From: JAHECQ01 sp047638695
GTDB taxonomy: Bacteria > Actinomycetota > Acidimicrobiia > Acidimicrobiales > SZUA-35
NCBI GenBank assembly: GCA_047638695.1
Contig: JBLINY010000012.1
Location: 1-64,000 of the forward strand
DNA length: 64,000 nucleotides
Direction of reading: 5' to 3'
The translations under genes were made by a program, and so were the position numbers. The notes below the pieces were generated by a model. It had not been told where the DNA came from. It saw only the letters and a list, made by a program, of their open reading frames with translations, and searched no databases. Every line of letters begins with the position of its first letter. Within the stretch, counting starts at the first letter, position 1. Of the stretch, positions 1-7,763 are shown piece by piece.

Positions 1-207
1 GCCGACATCCGGTGCCCGGTCTTGTTCGCCTGGGGTATGCACGATGATTTCCTCACTCCCGACTATCCACTGATGTTGGCCAGCATGGTCGAACACGGTC
101 AGCTCTATGTGATGGACAAAGCCTCGCATCACCTGCAAGAAGAGCGGCCTCAGCACTACTACTCGGTGGTTAGCGGCTTCCTCGACCAAGTGCAGAAGGA
201 GGGGTGA
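1..207 (+). CDS. Alpha/beta-hydrolase, C-terminal part (cut by window edge)
   Basis: The reading frame is open from base 1 and ends at TGA 205-207, so the gene begins upstream of the window. The visible 68 residues carry the end of an alpha/beta-hydrolase fold: a strand with PVLFAWGMHDDF, which places the acid residue of the triad, and a late KASHHLQEE segment that supplies the catalytic histidine. Members cleave esters, C-C bonds of meta-cleavage products or similar substrates. The genes that follow (M20-like protein, MhpB-like dioxygenase, MhpC-like hydrolase) suggest it belongs to the same aromatic-degradation run. The nucleophile motif is outside the window, so the substrate class cannot be judged. 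Confidence 0.75.
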   Translation, partial: ADIRCPVLFAWGMHDDFLTPDYPLMLASMVEHGQLYVMDKASHHLQEERPQHYYSVVSGFLDQVQKEG

Positions 208-289
208 GGGTGAAGATTCTCACCATGGTGAAGAAGCAGCTTGTGCACCTCCTGACCAAGTTCTCCGGTACCTGGGTTGGCACACCCGA

Positions 290-1600
290 GTGAAGGAGGC
301 CAACGATCGAGCCGTGGCCGCGGCGCTCGCCAACGTCTCGCGCCAACGACTGGCAGAGCTTTGTTCTGACATGGTCGATATCGCGTCGCCGACCGGTCAA
401 GAGCGGGCCCTGGCCATTCATCTTGCAGGGGAGATGCGGTCGATCGGGATCGACTCCGAGGTTCAGGAGGTCGAGGGCGATCTGGTGAACGCCATTGGCT
501 ACCTCGGAGCAGGGCGCGGCGAGGGTCGGTCGGGCCAGAGCTTGTTGCTGTACGCCCCCATCGACACCGTCACCACGGGCGATGCCACGGTCGACCTGCC
601 GTGGGCTGGCCCCGAGTTGCGAGATGACATGGTGCCGCGGGCCTTCCGTGGCGGTACAAACGATGATGTCGTCGTCGGCCTGGGAGCCCAGAACCCCAAA
701 GGGCACGGTGCTTGTGTGCTGATGGCCGCCGAGGCGTTGCGGCGGGCCGAGGTTGGTCTCTCTGGCGAGCTGGCCATTGGATTCGGCGGCGGGGGAATGC
801 CATCGAATCGGCGGCGGTCCGATCTGCCCGACGGCCACGGCCGTGGGTGTGCAGCCATGGTCGACTATCTGCGACCCGACCATGCGGTCATTGCCAAGAC
901 CGGGTGGGCCGTTTCGTGGGAAGAGGTCGGGCTGACCTGGTTCACGGTCGAGGTGAGAGGAAGCCATACCTACGTCGGCAGCCGGCACCTCTTGCCGTAT
1001 CGCAACGCCATCGCCGATGCCGGCCAGATTGTTGCCGGCCTCGAGCGATGGTTCGAACAGTGGGCCGAAGATCATCGAGATGGCCTCGTCGCCCCACAGG
1101 GTGTTGTGGCCGCGATCGAAGGTGGCTGGCCCCACATGGCCGCATTCACCACCGCCGTCTGTCGATTCCATGTTGATTTGCGTCTGAGCCCGCGCACGAC
1201 ACCAGCCGAGGCGGCTCGCTCATTCGGAGCCATCATCGAGCAGCTGGCAGCTGAGATTGGCGCCGATGTCTCGTGGGCACAAGGTGTTGCCATCCCCGGC
1301 ACCACCACCGACCCCGACGCCGAGATCATCCAGACAGCCATCGCTGCGTGGGAGCAGATAGAGGGGCGGTCACACGAACCAATCGCCGGATTGTCCGGCG
1401 CCACCGATGCCAACATCCTCCGGGCCCACGGTGTGCCGACCGCCCGAATCGGCCTGCCCAAGGTGGGCGCCCATCACTTCGATCAGAAGGTCGACTTTCA
1501 GTTCGGCATGAACGCGGTCGATGTCGCCGATCTCGAACGTCTCACTCAACACCTGATCAGGGTCGCCATCGCCGTATGCGGCCCAACGAGCGGAACCTAG
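290..1600 (+). CDS. M20-family (ArgE/DapE-like) protein lacking canonical metal ligands
   Basis: A 436-aa protein with M20 peptidase/deacylase topology: an N-terminal SPTGQE segment, a first metal region near residue 90, a lid/dimerisation domain from about residue 215 to 330, and a C-terminal SGATDAN...GAHHFDQKVDF region with the late histidine. The usual ligands are replaced. The GHxD motif reads YAPID (Pro90 for His), the bridging Asp region reads GAQNPKG (Asn135), and the Glu-Glu pair region reads GFGGGGMP. It may be a pseudoenzyme or an M20 branch with different chemistry. The GTG start at 290 is the likely one. It lies 9 bp upstream of the MhpB-like dioxygenase gene, so the two are probably co-transcribed. 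The fold assignment is firm and the reaction is unknown. Confidence 0.8.
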   Translation: MKEANDRAVAAALANVSRQRLAELCSDMVDIASPTGQERALAIHLAGEMRSIGIDSEVQEVEGDLVNAIGYLGAGRGEGRSGQSLLLYAPIDTVTTGDATVDLPWAGPELRDDMVPRAFRGGTNDDVVVGLGAQNPKGHGACVLMAAEALRRAEVGLSGELAIGFGGGGMPSNRRRSDLPDGHGRGCAAMVDYLRPDHAVIAKTGWAVSWEEVGLTWFTVEVRGSHTYVGSRHLLPYRNAIADAGQIVAGLERWFEQWAEDHRDGLVAPQGVVAAIEGGWPHMAAFTTAVCRFHVDLRLSPRTTPAEAARSFGAIIEQLAAEIGADVSWAQGVAIPGTTTDPDAEIIQTAIAAWEQIEGRSHEPIAGLSGATDANILRAHGVPTARIGLPKVGAHHFDQKVDFQFGMNAVDVADLERLTQHLIRVAIAVCGPTSGT

Positions 1601-1609
1601 GAGCTGCCG

Positions 1610-2545
1610 ATGTCATCTGTCGTCTTTGGTGTGGGGGCCTCCCACACCACACTCATGAACACGAAGTGGGACGAGGTCGACCACCTCGATCGAGCACATG
1701 CATTCCGTGACGGCCTGGCAACAGCCAAAGCAGCGTTGACGGAGGCCGAGCCCGACCTGATCGTGATCGTGGGCACTAACCATTTCCGTGGCTTTTGGCT
1801 TGATCTGATGCCGTCGCTCACGATCGGTGTCGGTGAGGTGGTGGCGGCCGGTGAACACGGGACGCCGAGTGGTCCGCAACCGGTAGATCCTGAAGCTGCC
1901 GTCGCCCTCTGTAACCACGTCATGGCAGCTGACTTCGATCTGACGTTCTCGCTCCGGTTGCAGGTCGATCATGGCATCAGTCATGCCATCCAATACCTGG
2001 TTCCTGACGGCACGCCGACCGTGCCGGTTGTGATCAATGTTTTCGCGCCGCCGCTGCCATCACTGCGGCGTTGTCTCAGCCTCGGCCATCACCTGCGCGC
2101 TGCCATCGAAGCCCTTCCCGGCGATCGGCGAGTGGCCGTAGTCGGAACCGGCGGGCTTTCCCATCAGCTTCCGTTCCCCGATTGGCGTTCGCCTCAGAGC
2201 GACGACGACGAGTTCCTCGTTGAGTCTTGGCTGAACGGGCGTGGCGATTGGCAGCAATACGAACAGCGAAGGCGAGCCCTGATCGTTGGCTCACCACCAG
2301 AGATAAACGAGGACTTCGATCGGGGTTTCCTGGCTCGTCTCGAGGCGGGGTCGCTGGCCGGCTTTCCTGATGATGTCTCCGACGGTCAGCTCGTGGAGCT
2401 GGCAGGAAATGGTGGCAATGAAGCACGGCCGTGGTTGGCGATGGCAGCGGCGTGCGGGCACCGACGCTTCGACACCGTGGCCTACTCGCCCATGGCCGAA
2501 TGGCTCACCGGCATGGCGGTGTCGATGACGACTGACGCTTCGTGA
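1610..2545 (+). CDS. MhpB-like class III (LigB-type) extradiol ring-cleavage dioxygenase
   Basis: This 311-aa protein matches the MhpB/2,3-dihydroxyphenylpropionate 1,2-dioxygenase type in length and motif order. It has GASHTTL with His12, GTNHFRGFW with His58, QVDHGISH with Asp120-His121 (the E. coli MhpB Asp114-His115 equivalents), and GTGGLSHQ with His185 (the His179 equivalent). Such Fe(II) enzymes open a catechol ring next to the hydroxyl pair in the cytoplasm. The ATG start at 1610 has a good AGGAG about 6 bases upstream. The gene overlaps the next hydrolase by 4 bases (GTGA), so ring cleavage and C-C hydrolysis are translationally coupled. The exact catechol is unknown. mhpB is the closest recognised relative. 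Confidence 0.88.
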   Translation: MSSVVFGVGASHTTLMNTKWDEVDHLDRAHAFRDGLATAKAALTEAEPDLIVIVGTNHFRGFWLDLMPSLTIGVGEVVAAGEHGTPSGPQPVDPEAAVALCNHVMAADFDLTFSLRLQVDHGISHAIQYLVPDGTPTVPVVINVFAPPLPSLRRCLSLGHHLRAAIEALPGDRRVAVVGTGGLSHQLPFPDWRSPQSDDDEFLVESWLNGRGDWQQYEQRRRALIVGSPPEINEDFDRGFLARLEAGSLAGFPDDVSDGQLVELAGNGGNEARPWLAMAAACGHRRFDTVAYSPMAEWLTGMAVSMTTDAS

Positions 2546-3399
2546 CGATTTGGATCGATCTGATTCAGACGCCGCATCAGATCGGCATGATCGATGCTGG
2601 TGGCGTTGACACCAGGGCGCTCGTGGCCGGCGACGGACCCGATGTGCTGTTTCTCCATGGCACGAGTGGGCACATCGAAGCCTTCACTCGAAACATCGGA
2701 CGTCATGTGTCAGCTGGTTATCGATGTCACGTCATCGATCTACTCGGGCATGGTTACACGGCCAAACCCGACTACCCGTACGAGATTCCCCGCTACGTCG
2801 AGCATGTGCTGGCCTACCTCGACGCCGCTGGTATCGACCGTGTGCACCTGGTGGGCACGTCGCTGGGTGGCTGGGTGTCAGCCCACCTGTCGTGGACTCA
2901 CCCCGATCGGGTTGCGAGTCTTCAACTGATCTCCTCCGGTGGCAGCGTTGCTACGCCTGAGGTGATGGCCAAGATCAAGAACAGTACGACGGAGGCAGTG
3001 ATGACCGACGATGTCGCGGTCACCCGAGCGCGTCTCGAACTGCTGATGTTCGACCCGGCCAACATCACCGATGAACTGGTGCAGATTCGCCATGACGTCT
3101 ATCACCAGCCCGAATTTCGCCAGAACCTGCACAATATGCTCTGTCTCCAAGAGATCGAGATCAGACGCCGCAACATTATGACGCCCGAGGATTTGGGAAA
3201 AATCTCGGCGCCGACGTTTGTGATCTGGGGGAGTGACAACCCGTTCGGCGAGATTCCTGAGGCCACGAATATTCATCAGGCCATCATCGGTAGTCGCCTT
3301 GAGCTGGTCGCCGAAGCCGGCCACTGGCCGTACTACGAACAGCCTGAGGTCTACAACGCGTTGAGCATCGACTTCCTCAACGAGGTCGAAGGGCGATGA
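2542..3399 (+). CDS. MhpC/BphD-like meta-cleavage-product hydrolase (alpha/beta-hydrolase)
   Basis: A 285-aa alpha/beta-hydrolase of the C-C bond hydrolase type. FLHGTSGH supplies the oxyanion loop, GTSLGG carries the nucleophile Ser107, an Asp lies in WGSDNPFG, and His261 lies in GHWPYYEQP, a motif typical of MhpC/BphD. These enzymes hydrolyse the vinylogous diketone produced by extradiol cleavage. The GTG start at 2542 overlaps the dioxygenase stop (GTGA), and the 3' end overlaps the next hydrolase (ATGA). The position immediately after the MhpB-like gene strongly supports this role. The substrate side chain cannot be predicted. Confidence 0.86.
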   Translation: MTIWIDLIQTPHQIGMIDAGGVDTRALVAGDGPDVLFLHGTSGHIEAFTRNIGRHVSAGYRCHVIDLLGHGYTAKPDYPYEIPRYVEHVLAYLDAAGIDRVHLVGTSLGGWVSAHLSWTHPDRVASLQLISSGGSVATPEVMAKIKNSTTEAVMTDDVAVTRARLELLMFDPANITDELVQIRHDVYHQPEFRQNLHNMLCLQEIEIRRRNIMTPEDLGKISAPTFVIWGSDNPFGEIPEATNIHQAIIGSRLELVAEAGHWPYYEQPEVYNALSIDFLNEVEGR

Positions 3400-4187
3400 C
3401 CGAGATCCGATTCGGCTACGTCGCCACTGCCTTTGGGCAGCTGCACTATGCCGAGTCTGGAGACCCCGACGGCAAACCGCTGCTGTGTCTTCACCAGACT
3501 CCACGGTCGTGGGATGAGTTCCGAGAACTCCTGCCGCTGCTCGGAGCGGAGCGCCGGGCGATTGCGATGGACACCCTCGGAATGGGGCAGTCGGCTCCGC
3601 CATCAGGGCTAGCCTCAATCGAGGCCTATGCAGCCGGCGCTGTGGCCTTGCTCGATGCTATGGGTATCGAACGGGCGTCGCTGCTGGGCCATCACACAGG
3701 TGGCGTGATTGCCATCGAGCTGGCGGCATCGGCTCCAGGTCGGATCGATCGGATGGTCCTGACCTCGACTGCCTGGGTCGATGCCGCATCCCGAGAAAGA
3801 CGTAAGCACCGTCCACCGATCGACGAAGTGGAGCAACAGCCTGATGGCACGCACCTGGCTGAGCTTTGGCAGCGGCGGCAACCCATCTATCCACCAGATC
3901 GGCCCGATGTGCTCGAACGCTTTGTCCACGACGCTTTGGCCGCTCGAGACCCCGAGGAAGGCCACCTAGCGGTGGGCGCATATCGCATGGAAGAGCGGGT
4001 TGGGTTGGTGCAGGCGCCCGTGCTCGTCGTGGGAGCTTCGAACGACCCGTACGCGTTCGGCGAGATGGAGCCGCTCGCTGCTCGGCTCGCTAATGCTTCA
4101 ACTGCTGTGATCGATGGCGGCATGGTGGGATTGCTAGAAGACAAGGCGACCGAGGTAGCCGCCCTCACCCTGGACTTCTTACGCTAA
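3396..4187 (+). CDS. Alpha/beta-hydrolase-fold protein with substituted catalytic triad
   Basis: A 263-aa alpha/beta-hydrolase-fold protein, last in the meta-cleavage run, starting at ATG 3396 inside the previous stop. The nucleophile elbow reads GHHTGG, placing His100 where Ser, Asp or Cys normally sits. The C-terminal GGH motif reads GGMVGLLED, with Met243 at the catalytic histidine position. The Asp-bearing turn (SNDPYAF) is still present, and the oxyanion segment reads LHQTPRSW. The fold is clear but a classical esterase mechanism is unlikely. It could act as a lyase, an isomerase, a cofactor-free catalyst or a non-catalytic partner. The gene looks intact, with no frameshift, and ends just before the convergent patatin gene. 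Confidence 0.8.
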   Translation: MTEIRFGYVATAFGQLHYAESGDPDGKPLLCLHQTPRSWDEFRELLPLLGAERRAIAMDTLGMGQSAPPSGLASIEAYAAGAVALLDAMGIERASLLGHHTGGVIAIELAASAPGRIDRMVLTSTAWVDAASRERRKHRPPIDEVEQQPDGTHLAELWQRRQPIYPPDRPDVLERFVHDALAARDPEEGHLAVGAYRMEERVGLVQAPVLVVGASNDPYAFGEMEPLAARLANASTAVIDGGMVGLLEDKATEVAALTLDFLR

Positions 4188-4190
4188 TTG

Positions 4191-5027
4191 TCAGAGGCGG
4201 GCGAGGAAGTCGGTGGTGAGTCGATGGCCTCGGTCGATGAGGTCGGCGGTGCCGTTGAAGTTGAACGAGCCATAACCATCGGGGGTCGCTCGAGGGAGCC
4301 GGACCACCAACCGGTCGGGGGCAAGGTCCTCGGTGTCGGTTGCTGCCTGGCTGCGCAGCATCAACGATGCCGTGTTCAGGAGGCGGCCAACCGGTCGGTT
4401 GGACGGACGGGCGATCTGGTTCGGAGTGGCATCCAGGACGACGACCGTCGCTGCTCCGGTTCGAAGGGCGGGTCGAATCGGCACGTTGGCGGCGACGCCG
4501 CCGTCGATGAACTCGCGCCCATCGATGGTGACGGATGGAAAGATGCCGGGGATAGCGGTGCTGGCCATGAGGGCTCGGTCGGCTCGCCCCCGGTTCAATA
4601 GCACCACCTCGCCGGTGGCGGCATCGGTGACAACGATGGAAAGCGGGAGTCTCAGATCTTCGATCTCGGTGACAGGTAGATGATTGGCCACCAGCCGCTG
4701 AAGCGAATCGGGTTCGCTGAGATGCGATCCGCGCGAGCGCAGAAAAGTGACAACGGCTCGACGGCGACTGCCCCCGAAAACGGTCGCTTGATCGATGGCC
4801 CGCCACACCTCATCGAGCCGGTCTGCCGCATCATCGGGGTGAGCGGAAACGACCGCTCCGTTCAGAGCACCGACTGAGGTGCCGACAACGAGGTCGGGCC
4901 GGATGCCGGCCTCAGTCAGCGCTCGGAGCATGCCGACCTGTGACGCCCCCCACGAACCGCCACCGGAAAGGGCGAAGGCCAGTGGCCGCGGCCAGGTGTC
5001 CGGCCGCCCGTTGGTGTGGGCCGGCAT
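4191..5027 (-). CDS. Patatin-like phospholipase (RssA-type)
   Basis: A 278-aa patatin-family acyl hydrolase with a Ser-Asp dyad: oxyanion loop SGGGSWGASQ at residues 21-30, GTSVGAL with nucleophile Ser51, and a later DGG (FIDGGVAANVP) with the catalytic Asp. No signal peptide is visible, so it is probably cytoplasmic or peripheral at the membrane. The start at 5027 is chosen because it overlaps the stop of the upstream MFS gene by ATGA. A longer in-frame extension to 5747 is only antisense-frame sequence within the MFS gene. It is likely translated after the transporter. The lipid or ester substrate is unknown. Confidence 0.86.
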   Translation of the reverse strand: MPAHTNGRPDTWPRPLAFALSGGGSWGASQVGMLRALTEAGIRPDLVVGTSVGALNGAVVSAHPDDAADRLDEVWRAIDQATVFGGSRRRAVVTFLRSRGSHLSEPDSLQRLVANHLPVTEIEDLRLPLSIVVTDAATGEVVLLNRGRADRALMASTAIPGIFPSVTIDGREFIDGGVAANVPIRPALRTGAATVVVLDATPNQIARPSNRPVGRLLNTASLMLRSQAATDTEDLAPDRLVVRLPRATPDGYGSFNFNGTADLIDRGHRLTTDFLARL

Positions 5028-6310
5028 CAGGTCTTGGCGAGGACGGGGGCCGGCGTGTTGGCTAAGCGATCTTGTTTCGACGTCCCGGCCAGCGGGAGCA
5101 ACAGAGCAAACGATACGAAGGCCAAAGCCATGGCGATGACCAAGGTTGCGGTGTAGTCGACCCGGTCGATCAGAAATCCCATCGTCGGCGGGCCGACAAG
5201 TCCGCCGACTCCGGCCGACGTGTAGAGCGCACCCAAAATTCCCCCGAGGCCGGCCGGGCCGAAAAGCTCGGCCGCTACCGCCGGTGCCAGCGCGATGAAT
5301 CCGCCATACGACACTCCCATCGCGACCGCGAATACCAATAGGGGCGGGTAGGAGTCGTCGGCTGCGATCCAAATCAGAAAGCTGATCGACAAGGCCAAGA
5401 TCGACCCCTGGTAGAGCCGAACCACCGGGATCCGACCAGCCAATGTGCCGAGTCCGAGCCGACCAACAACCGACGCCAGTCCGATGACGCCGAGCAGTAG
5501 TCCGGCCGAGCCACTGCTGCCGTGGACTTTCAGATAGTCGCCCATGAAGACGAAGGGCATGAACAAAGGAAAGGACAGGATCGACATCGAGGCATACAAA
5601 ATCCAGAACGGCTTCGAGGAGCGAATGACGGTCAGCAGCTGAGGTGGAGCGGCCGTCGTCATGCTGGGTGGCCGCTGGGCGAGGAAGGCGGCCAGCGTCA
5701 GCAGCGCACCCGATGCCACGGCCATGATCACGTACGTCTGGCGCCATCCGTACCGAACGATCAGTCGTTCGACGATCGGAGCGTTTACGAGGGTGCCCAC
5801 GCCGATGCCGGCGACAGCGATGCCGATGGCGGTGGTGCGTCCTTTTTCGAACCAGCCACCAACCGCAGCGACAACCGGCACGTACCCGCAGGCGACGCCG
5901 ATGCCGACTCCGAGTCCGTACGTGACGTAGCCGAGCTGAAGGCTGTTCACCTTGCTGGTGGCGAAGAGACCCAGCGACATACAGACGGCACCGAACAGCA
6001 TGACGGGTCGGGGCCCGATGCGATCGGCGATCTTGCCGCTGAACACTCCGAGGCTGAAATAGAGGAAGGTGGTGACGGCAAAGAAGAAGGCTGTTGCGCC
6101 TCGTTCGCTTCCGAATTCGTCGGCCATCGGGCCGAAGAAGCCGCCGAAGCTGTAGGCGACACCGAAGACCGTATAGAGGCTGAGGAAGGCGGCGAACACC
6201 ATCATCCAGCCTCGAGGGCCATCGGTTGCCAGCGTCTTGCCAGCCGGTGCGGCCACCCCGACGTCAGAGGGCCGAGCGGCGGCCCTCTTGATCGTCGTGA
6301 TGTTTCTCAT
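5027..6310 (-). CDS. MFS transporter (monocarboxylate/oxalate-formate antiporter-like)
   Basis: A 427-aa inner-membrane carrier with about 12 hydrophobic helices. The N-terminal half carries GGFFGPMADEFG and a GKIADRIGPRP loop typical of the OFA/monocarboxylate MFS group. The start at 6310 (MRNITT) lies 2 bases after the epoxide-hydrolase stop and has AGGTAGGA just upstream, whereas the longer frame to 6442 runs through the hydrolase gene. It sits in a three-gene minus-strand operon, epoxide hydrolase-MFS-patatin, with ATGA coupling to the patatin gene. Uptake of an organic acid is a reasonable inference. The direction and substrate are not shown by the sequence. Confidence 0.85.
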   Translation of the reverse strand: MRNITTIKRAAARPSDVGVAAPAGKTLATDGPRGWMMVFAAFLSLYTVFGVAYSFGGFFGPMADEFGSERGATAFFFAVTTFLYFSLGVFSGKIADRIGPRPVMLFGAVCMSLGLFATSKVNSLQLGYVTYGLGVGIGVACGYVPVVAAVGGWFEKGRTTAIGIAVAGIGVGTLVNAPIVERLIVRYGWRQTYVIMAVASGALLTLAAFLAQRPPSMTTAAPPQLLTVIRSSKPFWILYASMSILSFPLFMPFVFMGDYLKVHGSSGSAGLLLGVIGLASVVGRLGLGTLAGRIPVVRLYQGSILALSISFLIWIAADDSYPPLLVFAVAMGVSYGGFIALAPAVAAELFGPAGLGGILGALYTSAGVGGLVGPPTMGFLIDRVDYTATLVIAMALAFVSFALLLPLAGTSKQDRLANTPAPVLAKT

Positions 6311-6312
6311 TC

Positions 6313-7449
6313 CTACCTGAAGGCCCGGAAGCAGTCTCGCACATCGCCGACGAAGGTTTCGGGCACTTCGAAGGCCGCGAAGTGGCCACCTTTGTCGAAC
6401 TCGTTCCAGTGGCGGATGTCGGTGAACGCGCCCTCCACCCACTTCCGAACTGGCGGCACGATTTCTTTCGGGAACACGGCGAAGCCGGATGGGATCGAGA
6501 CCGTGTGGCGAGTGCCCTTGCTAAAGCTCTCCCAGTACATGCGGCCTGAAGAGGCACCATTCCCGTTGATCCAATACAACATGACATTGTCGAGCAACTC
6601 GTCGCGAGTCAGGACGTTTTCCGGGTGGCCGTCACAGTCTGTCCAGGCCCAGAACTTTTCGAGAATCCAAGCCGCTTGCCCGGTGGGCGAGTCGACTAAT
6701 CCGTAGCCCAGAGTTTGGGGTCGGGTGGCTTGTTGTTTCGAGTATCCGGAGTCCCACGTCTTGTAGTACGCCATGCCATCGAGGGCTCGTTGCTCCTCGG
6801 CTGTGGGCTCACCTTCGATCTTTGGTCGGGCTCCCATGGCCAAGGTCGTGTGGATCGCGGCGCAATGGGTGGGATCGGTGGCGCCGATGGCGGTGGTAAC
6901 GGCCGAACCCCAGTCGCCACCTTGTGCGAAGTAGCGCTCGTATCCGAGACGGTTCATCAGTGTGGTGAAAACTTCGGCGACTTTGTCTACTCCCCAACCG
7001 GTTTCGGTTGGCTTGCCCGAGAAGCCGAAACCGGGCAGCGATGGCGCAACGATGTGGAACGCGTCGGCCGCGTCGCCTCCGTGGGCGGTGGGATTTACCA
7101 GGGGTTCGATGACCTTGTGGAATTCGACGATCGATCCGGGCCAGCCGTGGGTGATGATCAGCGGGACGGCGTTCTCGTGCGGCGACCGCATATGCACGAA
7201 GTGGAGGTCGAGGCCGTCGATGTTCGTGGTGAACTGGTCGAATCGATTGAGGGCCGCTTCCCGGGACCGCCAGTCGTAGTCGGTGGCCCAGTACTGGCAA
7301 ACCTCTTGGACGTACGCAAGCGGAATCCCTTGCGACCAGTCGTCGACAAGCTCGGCCTCGGGCCAGCGGGTGTTCTCGAGCCGTCGCCGCAAATCATCAA
7401 GCAGAGCATCCGGCACGTCGATGGTGAAGGGCGTAATCGTATCAGACAT
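6313..7449 (-). CDS. Microsomal-type epoxide hydrolase (EHN domain)
   Basis: A 378-aa protein with an N-terminal EHN domain (residues 1-110; DALLDDLRRRLENTRWP is typical) followed by an alpha/beta-hydrolase fold. HGWPGS at 101 is the HGxP oxyanion motif, QGGDWG carries nucleophile Asp179, and GGHFAAFEVP carries His356. The family opens epoxides to vicinal diols through an Asp-ester intermediate. It is the first gene of the epoxide hydrolase-MFS-patatin operon, starting at ATG 7449. A detoxification or catabolic role for an epoxide is likely. The substrate is unknown. Confidence 0.9.
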   Translation of the reverse strand: MSDTITPFTIDVPDALLDDLRRRLENTRWPEAELVDDWSQGIPLAYVQEVCQYWATDYDWRSREAALNRFDQFTTNIDGLDLHFVHMRSPHENAVPLIITHGWPGSIVEFHKVIEPLVNPTAHGGDAADAFHIVAPSLPGFGFSGKPTETGWGVDKVAEVFTTLMNRLGYERYFAQGGDWGSAVTTAIGATDPTHCAAIHTTLAMGARPKIEGEPTAEEQRALDGMAYYKTWDSGYSKQQATRPQTLGYGLVDSPTGQAAWILEKFWAWTDCDGHPENVLTRDELLDNVMLYWINGNGASSGRMYWESFSKGTRHTVSIPSGFAVFPKEIVPPVRKWVEGAFTDIRHWNEFDKGGHFAAFEVPETFVGDVRDCFRAFR

Positions 7450-7497
7450 GTCGGGAGCGTATTGCCTTTGCCCCCCTTCGTCCCGTTCAGGTCGCGT

Positions 7498-7728
7498 TCA
7501 GCTGGTCTTTCCCTGGTAGCGATAGAGGGCGCCCCCGAGGCGGTGGGCCACCTGGCGTCGGAGTGTCGGAGGCTCGAGAACCTCGACGTGTGGTGAAAGC
7601 GAAAGAAGATCGATCGTGGTCGCAGCGATGGTTCCGAGGCGGAATGTGGCCTCGAGCCAGCCATCGGGGTCGGGTGCAACGGCTCGCTTGACTCGAAGCG
7701 CTCGGATTGGCCGAGGTAGAACACAACG
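7498..7728 (-). pseudogene. Remnant of a WYL-domain transcriptional regulator (C-terminus only)
   Basis: Reading the minus strand in the frame that stops at TGA (7500-7498) gives about 75 residues resembling the end of a WYL regulator: RALRVKRAV, then DPDGWLEATFRLGT, then HVEVLEPPTLRRQVAHRL. The pattern Gly-Trp-Leu...VEVLEP..LR is the usual C-terminal extension of WYL (YafY/PafBC-like) proteins. No ATG, GTG or TTG precedes the fragment in frame, and neither the HTH nor the WYL core is present. It therefore looks like the stump of a deleted regulator. It fills most of the otherwise empty 7450-7763 interval between the epoxide-hydrolase and SnoaL-like genes. Confidence 0.55.
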
Positions 7729-7763
7729 CCCGGAACAATCGGATGCGTGCTGTCGGAGATTGC

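Noticed and set aside
170..1171. Long minus-strand open frame opposite the M20-like gene
   Set aside because: It is low-complexity, Gly/Pro-rich, matches no family and lies wholly antisense to a clear M20-fold gene. It is a by-product of GC-rich codon bias.
5028..5747. N-terminal extension of the patatin frame on the minus strand
   Set aside because: It is an out-of-frame reading of the MFS gene. The ATG at 5027 overlapping the MFS stop is the natural start.
5522..6706. 394-aa plus-strand frame across the MFS and epoxide-hydrolase genes
   Set aside because: It is highly polar and repetitive, typical of an antisense shadow, and spans two well-supported genes on the other strand.
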